Under the pieces are notes generated by a model that did not search any database, was not told the DNA's origin, and was given only the letters and a program-made list of their open reading frames with translations. A program made the translations under genes and the position numbers. Shown in pieces: positions 9,134 through 18,204 of a DNA stretch of 64,000 nt. The stretch lies in the NCBI RefSeq assembly GCF_011682235.2, contig NZ_CP076718.1, positions 1,575,141-1,639,140 of the forward strand, written 5' to 3'. Source of the stretch: Rhodocaloribacter litoris (GTDB taxonomy: Bacteria; Bacteroidota; Rhodothermia; Rhodothermales; ISCAR-4553). Positions within the stretch are counted from its first letter, which is position 1. Each line of letters starts with the position of its first letter.

Positions 9134-9145
9134 GTAAGCGCTTTA
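9134..9145. promoter_or_regulatory. LacI-type operator O2 upstream of susC
   Basis: GTAAGCGCTTTA matches the perfect palindrome at 29847-29858 (GTAAGCGCTTAC) at 10 of 12 positions. It contains the symmetric core AAGCGCTT centred between 9139 and 9140. It lies downstream of the candidate -7 element, where a bound repressor would block transcription. Confidence 0.55.
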
Positions 9146-9282
9146 GCAACACCAAAACCCGCTATCCTCACCCCCAAAATCACCTGGCATTTTCTGCCTC
9201 CCTCCCTTTATCCTACCCGGAAGGCCGGGTGCCCTGCGCCGGCTTTCCCTGTTTCATCCCGCCAACCTAACGCTCCAACGAC

Positions 9283-12200
9283 ATGGTCAAAAAAATACTG
9301 CTCCTGAGTACCCTGATGCTCTGCTGCGTGAGCCTGGCCTTCGCCCAGCGGACCATCACGGGTACGGTGACGGACGCCGACAGCGGTCTGCCCCTGCCGG
9401 GCGTCAACATCGCCATCAAGGGTACGATGACCGGTACGACGACCGACATCAACGGCCAGTACCGCATTCAAGCCAACCAGGGCGACGTGCTCGTCTTCTC
9501 CTTCGTCGGTTACCTGACGCAGGAAGTGCCCGTCGGTACACAGGATGTGATCGACGTGGCGCTGGCCGTCGATGAGGTGTTGCTCGACGAGGTGGTCGTC
9601 GTCGGGTACGGTACGCAGCGCCGGGCCAACGTGACGGGGTCGGCCGAACGCGTCAATGCCGACGAGGCCAACGTGGGGCTCGTCAGCGCGCCCGAACAGC
9701 TCATCCAGGGCCGTGTGGCCGGCGTCAACATCATCCAGAACGGTGGGGAGCCGGGTGCCCCGACGACCGTCCGCATCCGCGGCGGCACCTCCATCAGCGC
9801 CTCGAACGAGCCGCTCTACGTGATCGACGGCGTGCCGATCGACAACGCCGGCGGCACCCCGGGCCTGCTCAACGAAGGCGGCAACACCCCGTCCTCCGGG
9901 CGCAAGAACCCCCTCGTCTTCCTCAACCCGAACGACATCGAGTCCATCGACGTGCTCAAGGACGCCTCGGCCGCGGCCATCTACGGCAGCCGCGGCGCCA
10001 ACGGCGTCATCCTGATCACCACCAAAAAGGGCCGCGCCGGGCAGGTGCAGGTGGACTACGACGGCTACGTCTCCACCTCCAACTTTGCCCGCAAGCTGGA
10101 CCTGCTCACGGCCGAGGAATACTGGGCGGCGGTTCGTTTCTATGGCCTTCCGGAGGACAACCTGGGCAACGCCGACACCGACTGGCAGGAGGCCGTCACG
10201 CGCGATGCCGTCTCGCACCAGCACAACCTGGCCTTCGGGGGTGGCACCTCGGCCACGCAGTACCGCGCCTCGGTCAGCTACCTGAAGCAGGAGGGCATCA
10301 TCATCGACTCCGGCCTGGAACGCGTCTCGGGCCGCATCAACGTCAACCACTCGGCCTTCGACGACCGCCTCCGGATCGACACCCGGCTGACGGGGTCGTT
10401 CTTCAACGACAACCGCGCCCCCTTCAACCAGACGGGCGGCTTCGAAGGCGGCCTGCTGACCAACGTGATGAAGTACAACCCGACGCTGCCCGTACGAAGG
10501 GCTGACGGGACGTTCTTCGAGATCCCCGGCCAGACCTCGGTCCGGAACCCGGTCGCCATGGCCGAACAGGTGGACGACATCGTCAAGACGACCCGCCTCC
10601 TCGGCAGCTTCAAGGCCGACTACGACTTCACCTTCATCACCGAGGGCCTCACCGGGACCGTCAACCTGGGGCTGGACCGCCAGCAGGCCAGCCGGCGCTA
10701 TTTCATCCCCGGTGCCAACCCGCTGAAGCAGGCCGTCAACGGTGAGGCCCAGCAGTCGAACCGGGAGCAGAGCTCGCAACTGATCGAGCTCTACGGGACG
10801 TATGCCCGCCTCTTCGGCGACGCCCACAACGTCAGCCTCGTCGGCGGCTACTCCTTCCAGGAGTTCCTGCAAGAGGGGTTCCAGGCGATGGCGCAGGGCT
10901 TCGTGACGGACCTCTTCGAGTTCAACAACCTTGCGGCCGGTAACTCCGAAACGTTTAGTATCTCCTCCTTCAAGCAGAAGAACCGTCTGATCTCGTTCTT
11001 CGGCCGGCTCAACTACGACTACAGAGGCCGGTACATCCTCTCGGCCTCGCTCCGGCGGGACGGTTCTTCGCGCTTCGGGGCGGACGAAAAGTGGGGCTTC
11101 TTTCCGGCCTTCACGCTCGGCTGGCGCCTCTCGGACGAAAGCTTCCTCCAGGGCGTAGAGGCCATCAGCGACCTGAAGCTGCGCGTCGGCTGGGGGGTGA
11201 CCGGCAGCCAGGAGATCGGGAACCTGCGCTCGCTGCCCATCTTCGGCTCGGCCGGCAACGCCGTCCTGGGTGAACAGGAGGTCTCGGGCGTGGCCCCGAC
11301 CAACTTCCCCAACCCGGACCTGAAATGGGAAGAGACGACGCAGTTCAACGTCGGGCTCGACTTCGACCTGTGGGACAGCCGCGTCTACGGCTCGGTCGAG
11401 TACTACGTGAAGAACACCGACGACCTGTTGCTCGAGTTCGAGGTGCCGCAGCCGGCCGCCGTGCCGACGCGCCTGGCCAACGCCGGCGAGATGAAGAACA
11501 CCGGTGTGGACGTGGCCCTGAACGCCGTCGTGCTCGACCGGGGCGACCTCTTCCTCGAGTTCGGTGCCACGTTCAACCGGAACAAGAACGAGATCGAGAA
11601 CCTGGGTGGCCGGACCCAGATCTTCACGGGCCGCGCCAGCGGGGCCGGTCTGTCCCAGCTGAACACCCAGATCCTGACGCCCGGTGAACCGTTCGGCACG
11701 TTCTTCGGGCCCGAGTTCATCGGCTTCGACCCGCAGACAGGCATCCAGCTCTGCCGCGGAGCGCAGACCCAGTCGGCGCCCTGCTCGGACATCGGTCAGG
11801 CCGAGTGGCTCATCATCGGGAGCGCCCAGCCGGACTTCACCTACGGCCTGACGACCAACCTGACGTACAAGAACTGGGACTTCAGCTTCTTTATCCGGGG
11901 TGAGCAGGGCCGTGACGTGTTCAACAACACGGCGCTCGAATACTCCTCGAAAAACCTGCTCAACACCAACGTCAACTTCCTCCGCCAGGCCCTTGAGGAT
12001 CCGACACCGCTGGCCGAGGCGCCGCAGTACAGCTCGCGCTGGATCCAGGATGCCTCGTTCCTGCGCATGGAGAACATCACGCTGGGCTATACCTTCCGGA
12101 ACGTGACCTCGCTCAACGCACTCGTGGGCACGATCCGCCGGGCCCGCATCTACGTGTCGGCCAACAACCTCTTTGTGATCACGCCCTACGACGGCTTCGA

Positions 12201-12324
12201 TCCCGAGGTGAACACGGAGGCCTCCTCCAGCGTGGGCAACATCCCGATCCTGAGCCTGGGGATCGACTACACCAACTACCCACGCCCGCGCACCTTCACG
12301 GCGGGCATCAGCCTGGGCTTCTGA
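9283..12324 (+). CDS. SusC/RagA-family TonB-dependent outer-membrane receptor
   Basis: A 1013-residue outer-membrane importer that works with its SusD partner. A signal peptide (LLLSTLMLCCVSLAFAQ) is followed by a carboxypeptidase-D-like domain (RTITGTVTDADSGLPLPGVN) at about residues 23-100. The TonB-box-like stretch VDEVLLDEVVVVGYGTQRR comes next, then the plug domain (LIQGRVAGVNIIQNGGEPGA to GSRGANGVILITTKKGRAG) and a large beta-barrel ending in an aromatic-terminal strand (FTAGISLGF). The substrate is probably an oligosaccharide. The SusD gene follows after 88 bases. Regulation is probably through the LacI-type operators upstream. Confidence 0.95.
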   Translation: MVKKILLLSTLMLCCVSLAFAQRTITGTVTDADSGLPLPGVNIAIKGTMTGTTTDINGQYRIQANQGDVLVFSFVGYLTQEVPVGTQDVIDVALAVDEVLLDEVVVVGYGTQRRANVTGSAERVNADEANVGLVSAPEQLIQGRVAGVNIIQNGGEPGAPTTVRIRGGTSISASNEPLYVIDGVPIDNAGGTPGLLNEGGNTPSSGRKNPLVFLNPNDIESIDVLKDASAAAIYGSRGANGVILITTKKGRAGQVQVDYDGYVSTSNFARKLDLLTAEEYWAAVRFYGLPEDNLGNADTDWQEAVTRDAVSHQHNLAFGGGTSATQYRASVSYLKQEGIIIDSGLERVSGRINVNHSAFDDRLRIDTRLTGSFFNDNRAPFNQTGGFEGGLLTNVMKYNPTLPVRRADGTFFEIPGQTSVRNPVAMAEQVDDIVKTTRLLGSFKADYDFTFITEGLTGTVNLGLDRQQASRRYFIPGANPLKQAVNGEAQQSNREQSSQLIELYGTYARLFGDAHNVSLVGGYSFQEFLQEGFQAMAQGFVTDLFEFNNLAAGNSETFSISSFKQKNRLISFFGRLNYDYRGRYILSASLRRDGSSRFGADEKWGFFPAFTLGWRLSDESFLQGVEAISDLKLRVGWGVTGSQEIGNLRSLPIFGSAGNAVLGEQEVSGVAPTNFPNPDLKWEETTQFNVGLDFDLWDSRVYGSVEYYVKNTDDLLLEFEVPQPAAVPTRLANAGEMKNTGVDVALNAVVLDRGDLFLEFGATFNRNKNEIENLGGRTQIFTGRASGAGLSQLNTQILTPGEPFGTFFGPEFIGFDPQTGIQLCRGAQTQSAPCSDIGQAEWLIIGSAQPDFTYGLTTNLTYKNWDFSFFIRGEQGRDVFNNTALEYSSKNLLNTNVNFLRQALEDPTPLAEAPQYSSRWIQDASFLRMENITLGYTFRNVTSLNALVGTIRRARIYVSANNLFVITPYDGFDPEVNTEASSSVGNIPILSLGIDYTNYPRPRTFTAGISLGF

Positions 12325-12412
12325 TGGTCACCCGGCACGCCTGAGGTACTTTACCGATAGCGTGCCCCTGCCTTCGCGAGACTTCACGTTTAACCCCAGA
12401 CCGACTTTTCCC

Positions 12413-14026
12413 ATGAAAGCCTTACATACCCCCAGAACCTGGGCGGCAATGCTCCTGGCGGTGGTGCTCCTGACCCCGCTGGCTGTCTCCCTCCAGGGTT
12501 GTACGGATCTGGACGAAGAAACCTTCGGGGTGATCACCCCGGACCAGTTCTTCCGCACCGAAGCCGAAATCGTGGCCGCGCTGGCGCCCGTCTACGCCCA
12601 GCTGCGTGCCATGATGTGGAACTACCACAACATCAGCGAGGTGACCTCGGACGAGGCCATCATCCCCACCCGCGGCACGGACTGGGACGACGGTGGCCAC
12701 TGGCGCCAGCTCCACCAGCATAACTGGGACGCCCTGACGGTGGACTGGAACGGCGCCTGGGTGGACGCCTATACGGGCATCGCCCGCGCCAATGTGGTGC
12801 TGGAAAACCTGGCGGCTGCCGACGTCTCGCAGGAGACGAAGGATGCCGTCAGCGCCGAGTTGCGCTTCCTCCGGGCCTTCTACTACTACCAGCTCATGGA
12901 CCTCTTCGGCGGCGTGCCGATCGTCGAAGCGGCCGCCGTGGACCCGGACAACCCACCGTCCCGAAACACCCGTGCCGAGGTCTTTCAGTTCGTCGAAAGC
13001 GAACTGAATGCCATCCGCGACGCCCTGCCGGAAACATGGGACACGGCCAACCTGGGGCGTGCCACCCGCGGCGCCGCCGACGCCCTGCTGGCCAAGATCT
13101 ACCTGAACGCCCGGGAGTTCACCGGCGAAGTGACGACCGACGGCATCCAGCGCGGCCAGGCCCGCTGGCAAGACGCCATCGACGCCGCCGACCGGGTCAT
13201 CAACTCGGGCGTCTACAGCCTCGCCGGCGACTACTTCGACAACTTCCGCGTCGACAACCACACCTCGCCGGAGATCATCTTCATGGTCGGCCACCTGGCC
13301 AGGCCGGGCCTCGGCCTGACCTTCATCATGCGCACGCTCCACTACAACCAGATCCCGGAGACGCCCTGGAACGGGTTCTCGACGCTGGCCGAGCGCTTCA
13401 ACTCGTTCGACGACGATGACCGGCGCAAGCTGATGTTCCTCGTCGGCCTGCAACGCTCCGGCCCCAATGAGGGCTGTGTCGGGCAGGAATGCTTCTCCTC
13501 GGGCGACCCGCTCACCGACCGCGTCGGCAACCCCCTCGAATTCACGCCGGACTTCCGCCGACCCGACGGAACCCCGGTCACGGGGACCCCGATCAACGTC
13601 AATGAGACCTCGGGGGTGCGCGTCCTCAAGTGGGAGATCGACCCGAGCCGGGTCGGCGGCGACAACGGCAACAACTACGCCTTCTTCCGCCTGGCCGAGA
13701 TGTACCTGATCAAGGCCGAGGCGCTCATCCGCCAGGGCGACGTCCAGGGCGGCATGGCCCTCATCAACCTGATCCGTGAACGCGTCTTCGAGCCGGACGA
13801 GCCGCTGACGGCCAGCAACCAGGCCGAAGCCCTCCAGCACGTGCTCGACGAGCGCGGCCGCGAGCTCTTCTGGGAGGCCACCCGCCGCCAGGACCTGATC
13901 CGCTTCGATCAGTTCACCCGGGCCTGGGAGTTCAAGCCGGAGAGCCAGCCGTACCGCGTCCTCGGCCCCATCCCGCAGGTGCAGATCGACGCCAACCCGA
14001 ACCTGACGCAGAACCCGGGCTACTGA
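12413..14026 (+). CDS. RagB/SusD-family nutrient-binding lipoprotein
   Basis: A 537-residue surface lipoprotein that caps the SusC channel and captures the glycan. The signal peptide ends in the lipobox SLQGC. The mature protein has the SusD hallmarks: an early helical segment, SAELRFLRAFYYYQLMDLFG, and a C-terminal block with FFRLAEMYLIKAEALIRQGD and LDERGRELFWEATRRQDLIR. The start at 12413 is the ATG immediately before the hydrophobic signal; upstream codons in the same frame are not signal-like. It is translated from the susC transcript and followed by a terminator at 14071. Confidence 0.95.
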   Translation: MKALHTPRTWAAMLLAVVLLTPLAVSLQGCTDLDEETFGVITPDQFFRTEAEIVAALAPVYAQLRAMMWNYHNISEVTSDEAIIPTRGTDWDDGGHWRQLHQHNWDALTVDWNGAWVDAYTGIARANVVLENLAAADVSQETKDAVSAELRFLRAFYYYQLMDLFGGVPIVEAAAVDPDNPPSRNTRAEVFQFVESELNAIRDALPETWDTANLGRATRGAADALLAKIYLNAREFTGEVTTDGIQRGQARWQDAIDAADRVINSGVYSLAGDYFDNFRVDNHTSPEIIFMVGHLARPGLGLTFIMRTLHYNQIPETPWNGFSTLAERFNSFDDDDRRKLMFLVGLQRSGPNEGCVGQECFSSGDPLTDRVGNPLEFTPDFRRPDGTPVTGTPINVNETSGVRVLKWEIDPSRVGGDNGNNYAFFRLAEMYLIKAEALIRQGDVQGGMALINLIRERVFEPDEPLTASNQAEALQHVLDERGRELFWEATRRQDLIRFDQFTRAWEFKPESQPYRVLGPIPQVQIDANPNLTQNPGY

Positions 14027-14070
14027 TGAACCCCCACACGTTGCCCCTCGGGTAACGGCTACCTCAGAGC

Positions 14071-14110
14071 AGCCCCGCCTGTCCTCCCGAGGGCAGGCGG
14101 GGTTCGCTTT
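14071..14110 (+). terminator. Terminator-like hairpin after susD
   Basis: CCCCGCCTG (14073-14081) pairs with CAGGCGGGG (14094-14102) around a short loop. The following tract TTCGCTTT is only partly T-rich. It would end most susCD transcripts before the plug-lipoprotein gene. Confidence 0.6.
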
Positions 14111-14201
14111 GAAGGGCCGATCCGGCAACTCCGGCACGCTGAGGCGTACTACCCCCGCCCGGTACGTATCCCGAACACCGCTTCCAGAACCCGACGAACC
14201 C

Positions 14202-14648
14202 ATGCGCTACCCGACACGCCTCGTGCTCCTGATCGCGGCGCTCTCGCTCGCCCTCTCCGCCGGATGCGGCGGCAGCGGCGGCGCCCGCACCACGGAGCCC
14301 GCCGGCACCCTCACCGGCGACGACCTCACCCGTACCGCCCCCTCGGCCACGCGCCTGCAAGACCTCATCGAAGGCCGCATCCCGGGCCTGACCTTCACCG
14401 AAGGCGCCGGCGGCCGCGTCCTCATCCGCCTGCGCGGCATCAGCAGCTTCAGCGGGCACGACCAGCCCCTGATCGTCGTCGACGACATCCCCGTGGACCT
14501 GGCCGCCGACGGCTCCATCCCCGGCGTCGTCGTCTCCGAGATCGCCCGCATCCGCGTCCTCAAGGACCCTGCCGAGACAAGCCGCTACGGCATGCGCGGC
14601 GCCCACGGCGTCATCGTCATCACCACCAAACGAGGCACCGGCCGGTGA
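14202..14648 (+). CDS. Free-standing TonB-receptor plug-domain lipoprotein
   Basis: A 148-residue protein with a signal peptide ending in the lipobox LSAGC. The mature part is a TonB-dependent-receptor plug domain: ATRLQDLIEGRIPGLTF, VLIRLRGISSFSGHDQPLIV, IARIRVLKDPAETSRYGMRG and the closing AHGVIVITTKRGTG. These blocks align in order with the plug of the SusC protein encoded 4 kb upstream, but the carboxypeptidase-D-like domain and the whole beta-barrel are absent. It cannot form a pore; a role as lipid-anchored accessory or ligand-sensing module is inference. The start at 14202 is the ATG before the signal peptide. Confidence 0.75.
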   Translation: MRYPTRLVLLIAALSLALSAGCGGSGGARTTEPAGTLTGDDLTRTAPSATRLQDLIEGRIPGLTFTEGAGGRVLIRLRGISSFSGHDQPLIVVDDIPVDLAADGSIPGVVVSEIARIRVLKDPAETSRYGMRGAHGVIVITTKRGTGR

Positions 14649-14658
14649 TCGGGGGGAG

Positions 14659-14700
14659 ATTGAAAATTGAAAATTGAAAATTGAAGATTAAAAATTGGAA
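14659..14700 (+). repeat. Short A/T-rich tandem repeat, 7-bp unit
   Basis: Six units of ATTGAAA or close variants run head to tail. Three are exact and the last three carry one or two changes. The tract is an A/T island in GC-rich DNA between the plug-lipoprotein gene and the first VCBS gene. Confidence 0.8.
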
Positions 14701-14730
14701 GGTTGAAGATAGCTCGGCCTTCCCTTCGTG

Positions 14731-14748
14731 CCTTCGTGTCTTCGTGGC
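14731..14748 (-). repeat. Dispersed 18-bp repeat, copy 1 (GCCACGAAGACACGAAGG family)
   Basis: The minus strand reads GCCACGAAGACACGAAGG. Other copies lie at 18180-18197, 18598-18615 (inverted, one change) and 35637-35654 (one change). All are intergenic. Confidence 0.75.
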
Positions 14749-14799
14749 AAAAAAATCCATCCCGATCCTGACCTCGAAACCCGGAACCCGAACAGGTTG

Positions 14800-17700
14800 A
14801 TGTCCCTGCGTTTCTCCCCGCTCTTTTTCCTTTCCCTGATGGTCCTGGCCGGGTGCGCGAAGGAGCGCGCCGGGGGTCCCCGCGCCGCGGCGCCGGCCGT
14901 CTCCCACCGCTTCACCCTGCTGCCGCCCGGCTTCACCCGCATCGACTTCGAGAACCGGCTCACCGACACGGACGACTTCAACGTCTTCACCTACCGCAAC
15001 TACTACGACGGCGGGGGCGTCGGCCTGGGCGACTTCAACGGCGACGGCCTGCTCGACGTCTACCTCACCGCCAACCAGCTCCCCAACCGGCTCTACCTGA
15101 ACCGCGGCGACTTCCTGTTCGAAGACGTCACCGACCGGGCCGGCGTGGGCGGGCGGCACCGGTGGTCCACCGGCGTGGCCGTGGCCGACGTCAACGGCGA
15201 CGGATGGCTCGACCTCTACGTGCTCAACTCGGGCGACCTCGACGACCGCGCCAACGAGCTGTACCTCAACCGGGGACCGGACGCCGACGGCATCCCCCGC
15301 TTCGACGAACGCGCCGCCGAATACGGCCTCGACGACCGCGGATACGGTACCCACGCCGCCTTCTTCGACTACGACCGCGACGGCGACCTCGACGTCTACG
15401 TGATGAACAACTCGTCGCGGCCCATCTCCAGCTTCCGCGTCAAGACCGTCCGCCACGTGCGCCACGACCTCGGCGGCGACCGCCTCTACCGCAACGACGG
15501 CGGCCGCTTCACCGACGTCAGCGAGGAGGCCGGCATCCACGGCAGCGAGATCGGCTTCGGCCTGGCCGTCACCGCCGGCGACGTCGACGGCGACGGGTGG
15601 GTCGACCTCTACCTCTCGAACGACTTCTTCGAACGCGACTACCTCTACCTGAACAACCGCGACGGCACCTTCCGCGAGGTCATCAAAGACCGCATGCCCC
15701 ACATCAGCCAGTCGTCGATGGGCGCGGACATGGCCGACCTCAACAACGACGGCCTGCCCGAGATCTACGTCACGGACATGCTCCCCGAGGACGACCTGCG
15801 CCTCAAGACCACCTCCACGTTCGATGACTGGCGGGCCTACGAGGGCGGCCTCGCCAGCGACTTCTACCACCAGCTCATGCGCAACATGCTCCACCGCAAC
15901 AACGGCGACGGCACCTTCTCCGAGATCGGCCTCCTCGCCGGCGTCGCCGCAACCGACTGGAGCTGGAGTGCCCTCCTGCAGGACTTCGACCTCGACGGCC
16001 ACAAGGACATCTTCGTCACCAACGGCGTCTACAAGGACCTGACCGACCAGGACTTCATCATGAACTTCAGCTCGGAGCAGAGCCTGCGCGACTTCGTGGC
16101 CGAGGAAGGGGTCAACTACCCGAAGCTCCTGGCGCAGATCTCCTCGTCGCGCCTGCCCAACTACCTCTTTCAGAACCGGGGCGACTGGTCGTTCGTCAAC
16201 CGCGCCGACGACTGGGGCCTGGCCACACCGGGCTGGTCCAACGGCGCGGCCTACGGCGACCTCGACGGCGACGGCGACCTCGACCTCGTCGTCAACAACC
16301 TGAACATGCCGGCGTTCGTCTACCGGAACGAGACCGACTCGCTCGACGCCCACCGCTTCCTGCAGGTCGCCCTCGAGGGCGAGGGGATGAACCGCTTCGG
16401 CATCGGCGCGAAGGTGTTCGTCCGGCACGACGGGCAGACGTTCTACCTCGAGCAGATCCCGACGCGCGGCTTCCAGTCGTCCGTCGACCCCGTGCTCACC
16501 TTCGGCCTCGGGACGATCGAGACGGTGGATACGCTGCTGGTGGTCTGGCCTGACGGGCGCGGCGAGGTGCGCACGGGCATCCCCACGAACCAGCGCCTCA
16601 CGCTCCGGCAGCGCGAGGCCCCCCTGCCGGCGGTGGACGACCTGCCGATCCCGCGCCCCACGCCCCGGCCGCGCTTCACCGACGTGACGGCCGCCTCCGG
16701 GCTCGACTTCGTCCACCGCGAGAACGACTTCATCGACTTCCGGCGCGAGCCGATGCTGCCGTGGAAGCTGTCCACGGAGGGGCCGGCGCTGGCCGTGGGG
16801 GACGTCGATGGCGACGGCCTCGACGACGTGTTCGTGGGCGGGGCGAAGGAGCAGGCGGGCGCGCTCTACCGGGGCCGCCCCGGCGGCACCTTTGCCCGCC
16901 TCGCCACGACGGCCTTCGACGCCGACGCCATCTCGGAGGACGTCGACGCCGCCTTCTTCGACGCCGACGGCGACGGCGACCTCGACCTCTACGTCGTCAG
17001 CGGCGGCAACGAGTACGGGCAGCGGGCCCCGGCCCTCCTCGACCGCCTCTACCTGAACGACGGGCACGGCGCCTTCACGAAGGCGTACGGCCGCCTCCCC
17101 GACCACTACGAGAGCGGCAGCGTCGTGGCCCCCGCCGACGTCGACGGCGACGGCGACCTCGACCTGTTTGTCGGCAGCCGCTCGGTGCCCTGGCGCTACG
17201 GCGAGACGCCCCGGAGCGCCCTCCTCGTCAACGACGGACGCGGCGGCTTCACCGACCGGACGGACGACCTCGCCCCGGACCTGGCCCGTGTGGGGATGGT
17301 CACGGACGCCGTCTGGGCCGACGTCGACGGCGACGGCCGCCCGGACCTCGTCGTCGCCGGTGAGTGGATGCCCGTCACCGTCTTCCGCAACACGGGCGGC
17401 CGCCTCGCGCGCCGCACCGGCGACGGCCTCGAGCGGACCCACGGCCTCTGGACGCGCCTCCTCGCCGCCGACCTCGACGGCGACGGCGACACGGACCTCG
17501 TCGCCGGCAACCACGGCCTCAACTCGAAGCTCCGTGCCACGCCGGACGCACCGCTGACGATGCACGTCCACGACTTCGACCGCAACGGCTGGGTCGAGCA
17601 GATCCTCTCCGTCTACCGGGACGGGCGGCCCCTGCCGCTGGTGCTGCGCCGCGACCTCGTCGCCCACATCCCGTTCCTGGCCGAGCGTTTCCCCACGCAC

Positions 17701-18132
17701 CGGGACTACGCCGGCAAGACGGTCGAGGAGTTGTTCACCGAGGCGGAGCGGGCCGGGGCCCTCGTGCACACGGCCTACGAACTGCGCACGGTGGTCTTCG
17801 AGAACACCGGCGGCGCCTTCCGCCTGCATCCCCTGCCCTTCGAGGCCCAGCTCGCCCCCATGTACGGCCTGCTCGCCGGCGACTTCGACGACGACGGCCA
17901 CACCGACCTCCTCCTCGGCGGCAACTTCTTCGGTTTCAAACCCGACCTCGGGCGTATGGACGCCAGCTATGGCGTCTTCCTCCGCGGCGACGGCGCCCTC
18001 CGCTTCGAGACGCGCCTGCCCCGTCAGAGCGGCTTCTTCGTGCCCGGCCAGACGCGCCGCCTCGCCCGCGCCAACGGCCGCGTCCTCGTGGCCCGAAACG
18101 ACGACGCCGTGCAGGTGTTCGAGGTGCGATGA
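14800..18132 (+). CDS. VCBS/FG-GAP repeat lipoprotein with ASPIC/UnbV domain (copy 1)
   Basis: A 1110-residue surface lipoprotein (lipobox LAGC near residue 19). It contains many FG-GAP/VCBS units with Ca-binding DxDGDGxxD loops, such as GLGDFNGDGLLDVYLTANQL, expected to form one or two beta-propellers. A central ASPIC/UnbV segment is visible around GEGMNRFGIGAKVFVRHDGQ and VDTLLVVWPDGRGEVRTG. Homologues often follow SusC/SusD pairs in this phylum and may bind carbohydrate; no catalytic site is evident. A paralogue lies at 19130. The start at 14800 is the ATG before the signal sequence. Confidence 0.9.
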   Translation: MSLRFSPLFFLSLMVLAGCAKERAGGPRAAAPAVSHRFTLLPPGFTRIDFENRLTDTDDFNVFTYRNYYDGGGVGLGDFNGDGLLDVYLTANQLPNRLYLNRGDFLFEDVTDRAGVGGRHRWSTGVAVADVNGDGWLDLYVLNSGDLDDRANELYLNRGPDADGIPRFDERAAEYGLDDRGYGTHAAFFDYDRDGDLDVYVMNNSSRPISSFRVKTVRHVRHDLGGDRLYRNDGGRFTDVSEEAGIHGSEIGFGLAVTAGDVDGDGWVDLYLSNDFFERDYLYLNNRDGTFREVIKDRMPHISQSSMGADMADLNNDGLPEIYVTDMLPEDDLRLKTTSTFDDWRAYEGGLASDFYHQLMRNMLHRNNGDGTFSEIGLLAGVAATDWSWSALLQDFDLDGHKDIFVTNGVYKDLTDQDFIMNFSSEQSLRDFVAEEGVNYPKLLAQISSSRLPNYLFQNRGDWSFVNRADDWGLATPGWSNGAAYGDLDGDGDLDLVVNNLNMPAFVYRNETDSLDAHRFLQVALEGEGMNRFGIGAKVFVRHDGQTFYLEQIPTRGFQSSVDPVLTFGLGTIETVDTLLVVWPDGRGEVRTGIPTNQRLTLRQREAPLPAVDDLPIPRPTPRPRFTDVTAASGLDFVHRENDFIDFRREPMLPWKLSTEGPALAVGDVDGDGLDDVFVGGAKEQAGALYRGRPGGTFARLATTAFDADAISEDVDAAFFDADGDGDLDLYVVSGGNEYGQRAPALLDRLYLNDGHGAFTKAYGRLPDHYESGSVVAPADVDGDGDLDLFVGSRSVPWRYGETPRSALLVNDGRGGFTDRTDDLAPDLARVGMVTDAVWADVDGDGRPDLVVAGEWMPVTVFRNTGGRLARRTGDGLERTHGLWTRLLAADLDGDGDTDLVAGNHGLNSKLRATPDAPLTMHVHDFDRNGWVEQILSVYRDGRPLPLVLRRDLVAHIPFLAERFPTHRDYAGKTVEELFTEAERAGALVHTAYELRTVVFENTGGAFRLHPLPFEAQLAPMYGLLAGDFDDDGHTDLLLGGNFFGFKPDLGRMDASYGVFLRGDGALRFETRLPRQSGFFVPGQTRRLARANGRVLVARNDDAVQVFEVR

Positions 18133-18167
18133 GCGTCGCTACGGCACACGGGTGGGACGGGTTGTTG
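18133..18167 (+). repeat. 35-bp direct repeat, left copy, flanking a GxxExxY gene
   Basis: It matches 18624-18658 at 31 of 35 positions (shared core CGTCGCTACGGCACA and CGGGTTGTTG). The pair brackets the first GxxExxY gene and begins immediately after the stop codon of the VCBS gene. Confidence 0.8.
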
Positions 18168-18179
18168 CAAAAATGCTCT

Positions 18180-18197
18180 GCCACGAAGACACGAAGG
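18180..18197 (+). repeat. Dispersed 18-bp repeat, copy 2 (left inverted arm)
   Basis: GCCACGAAGACACGAAGG, ending seven bases before the start codon of the first GxxExxY gene. The inverted copy at 18598-18615 directly follows that gene's stop codon and differs at one base. Confidence 0.8.
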
Positions 18198-18204
18198 CAC
18201 AAAG

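Larger units (their letters stand above)
8881..9282 (+). promoter_or_regulatory. Regulatory region upstream of susC
   Basis: This 402-base gene-free stretch is distinctly richer in A and T than its surroundings from about 9010 to 9190. It holds two LacI-type palindromes (9029-9040 and 9134-9145) flanking a candidate promoter (9057-9086). No gene is visible in it. Confidence 0.6.

Noticed and set aside
14620-17901. 1093-codon minus-strand frame opposite the first VCBS gene (also 19058..22477 opposite the second)
   Set aside because: The Val/Ala/Glu-rich translation mirrors the repeated Asp-Gly codons of the VCBS repeats on the plus strand; there is no signal peptide or motif.
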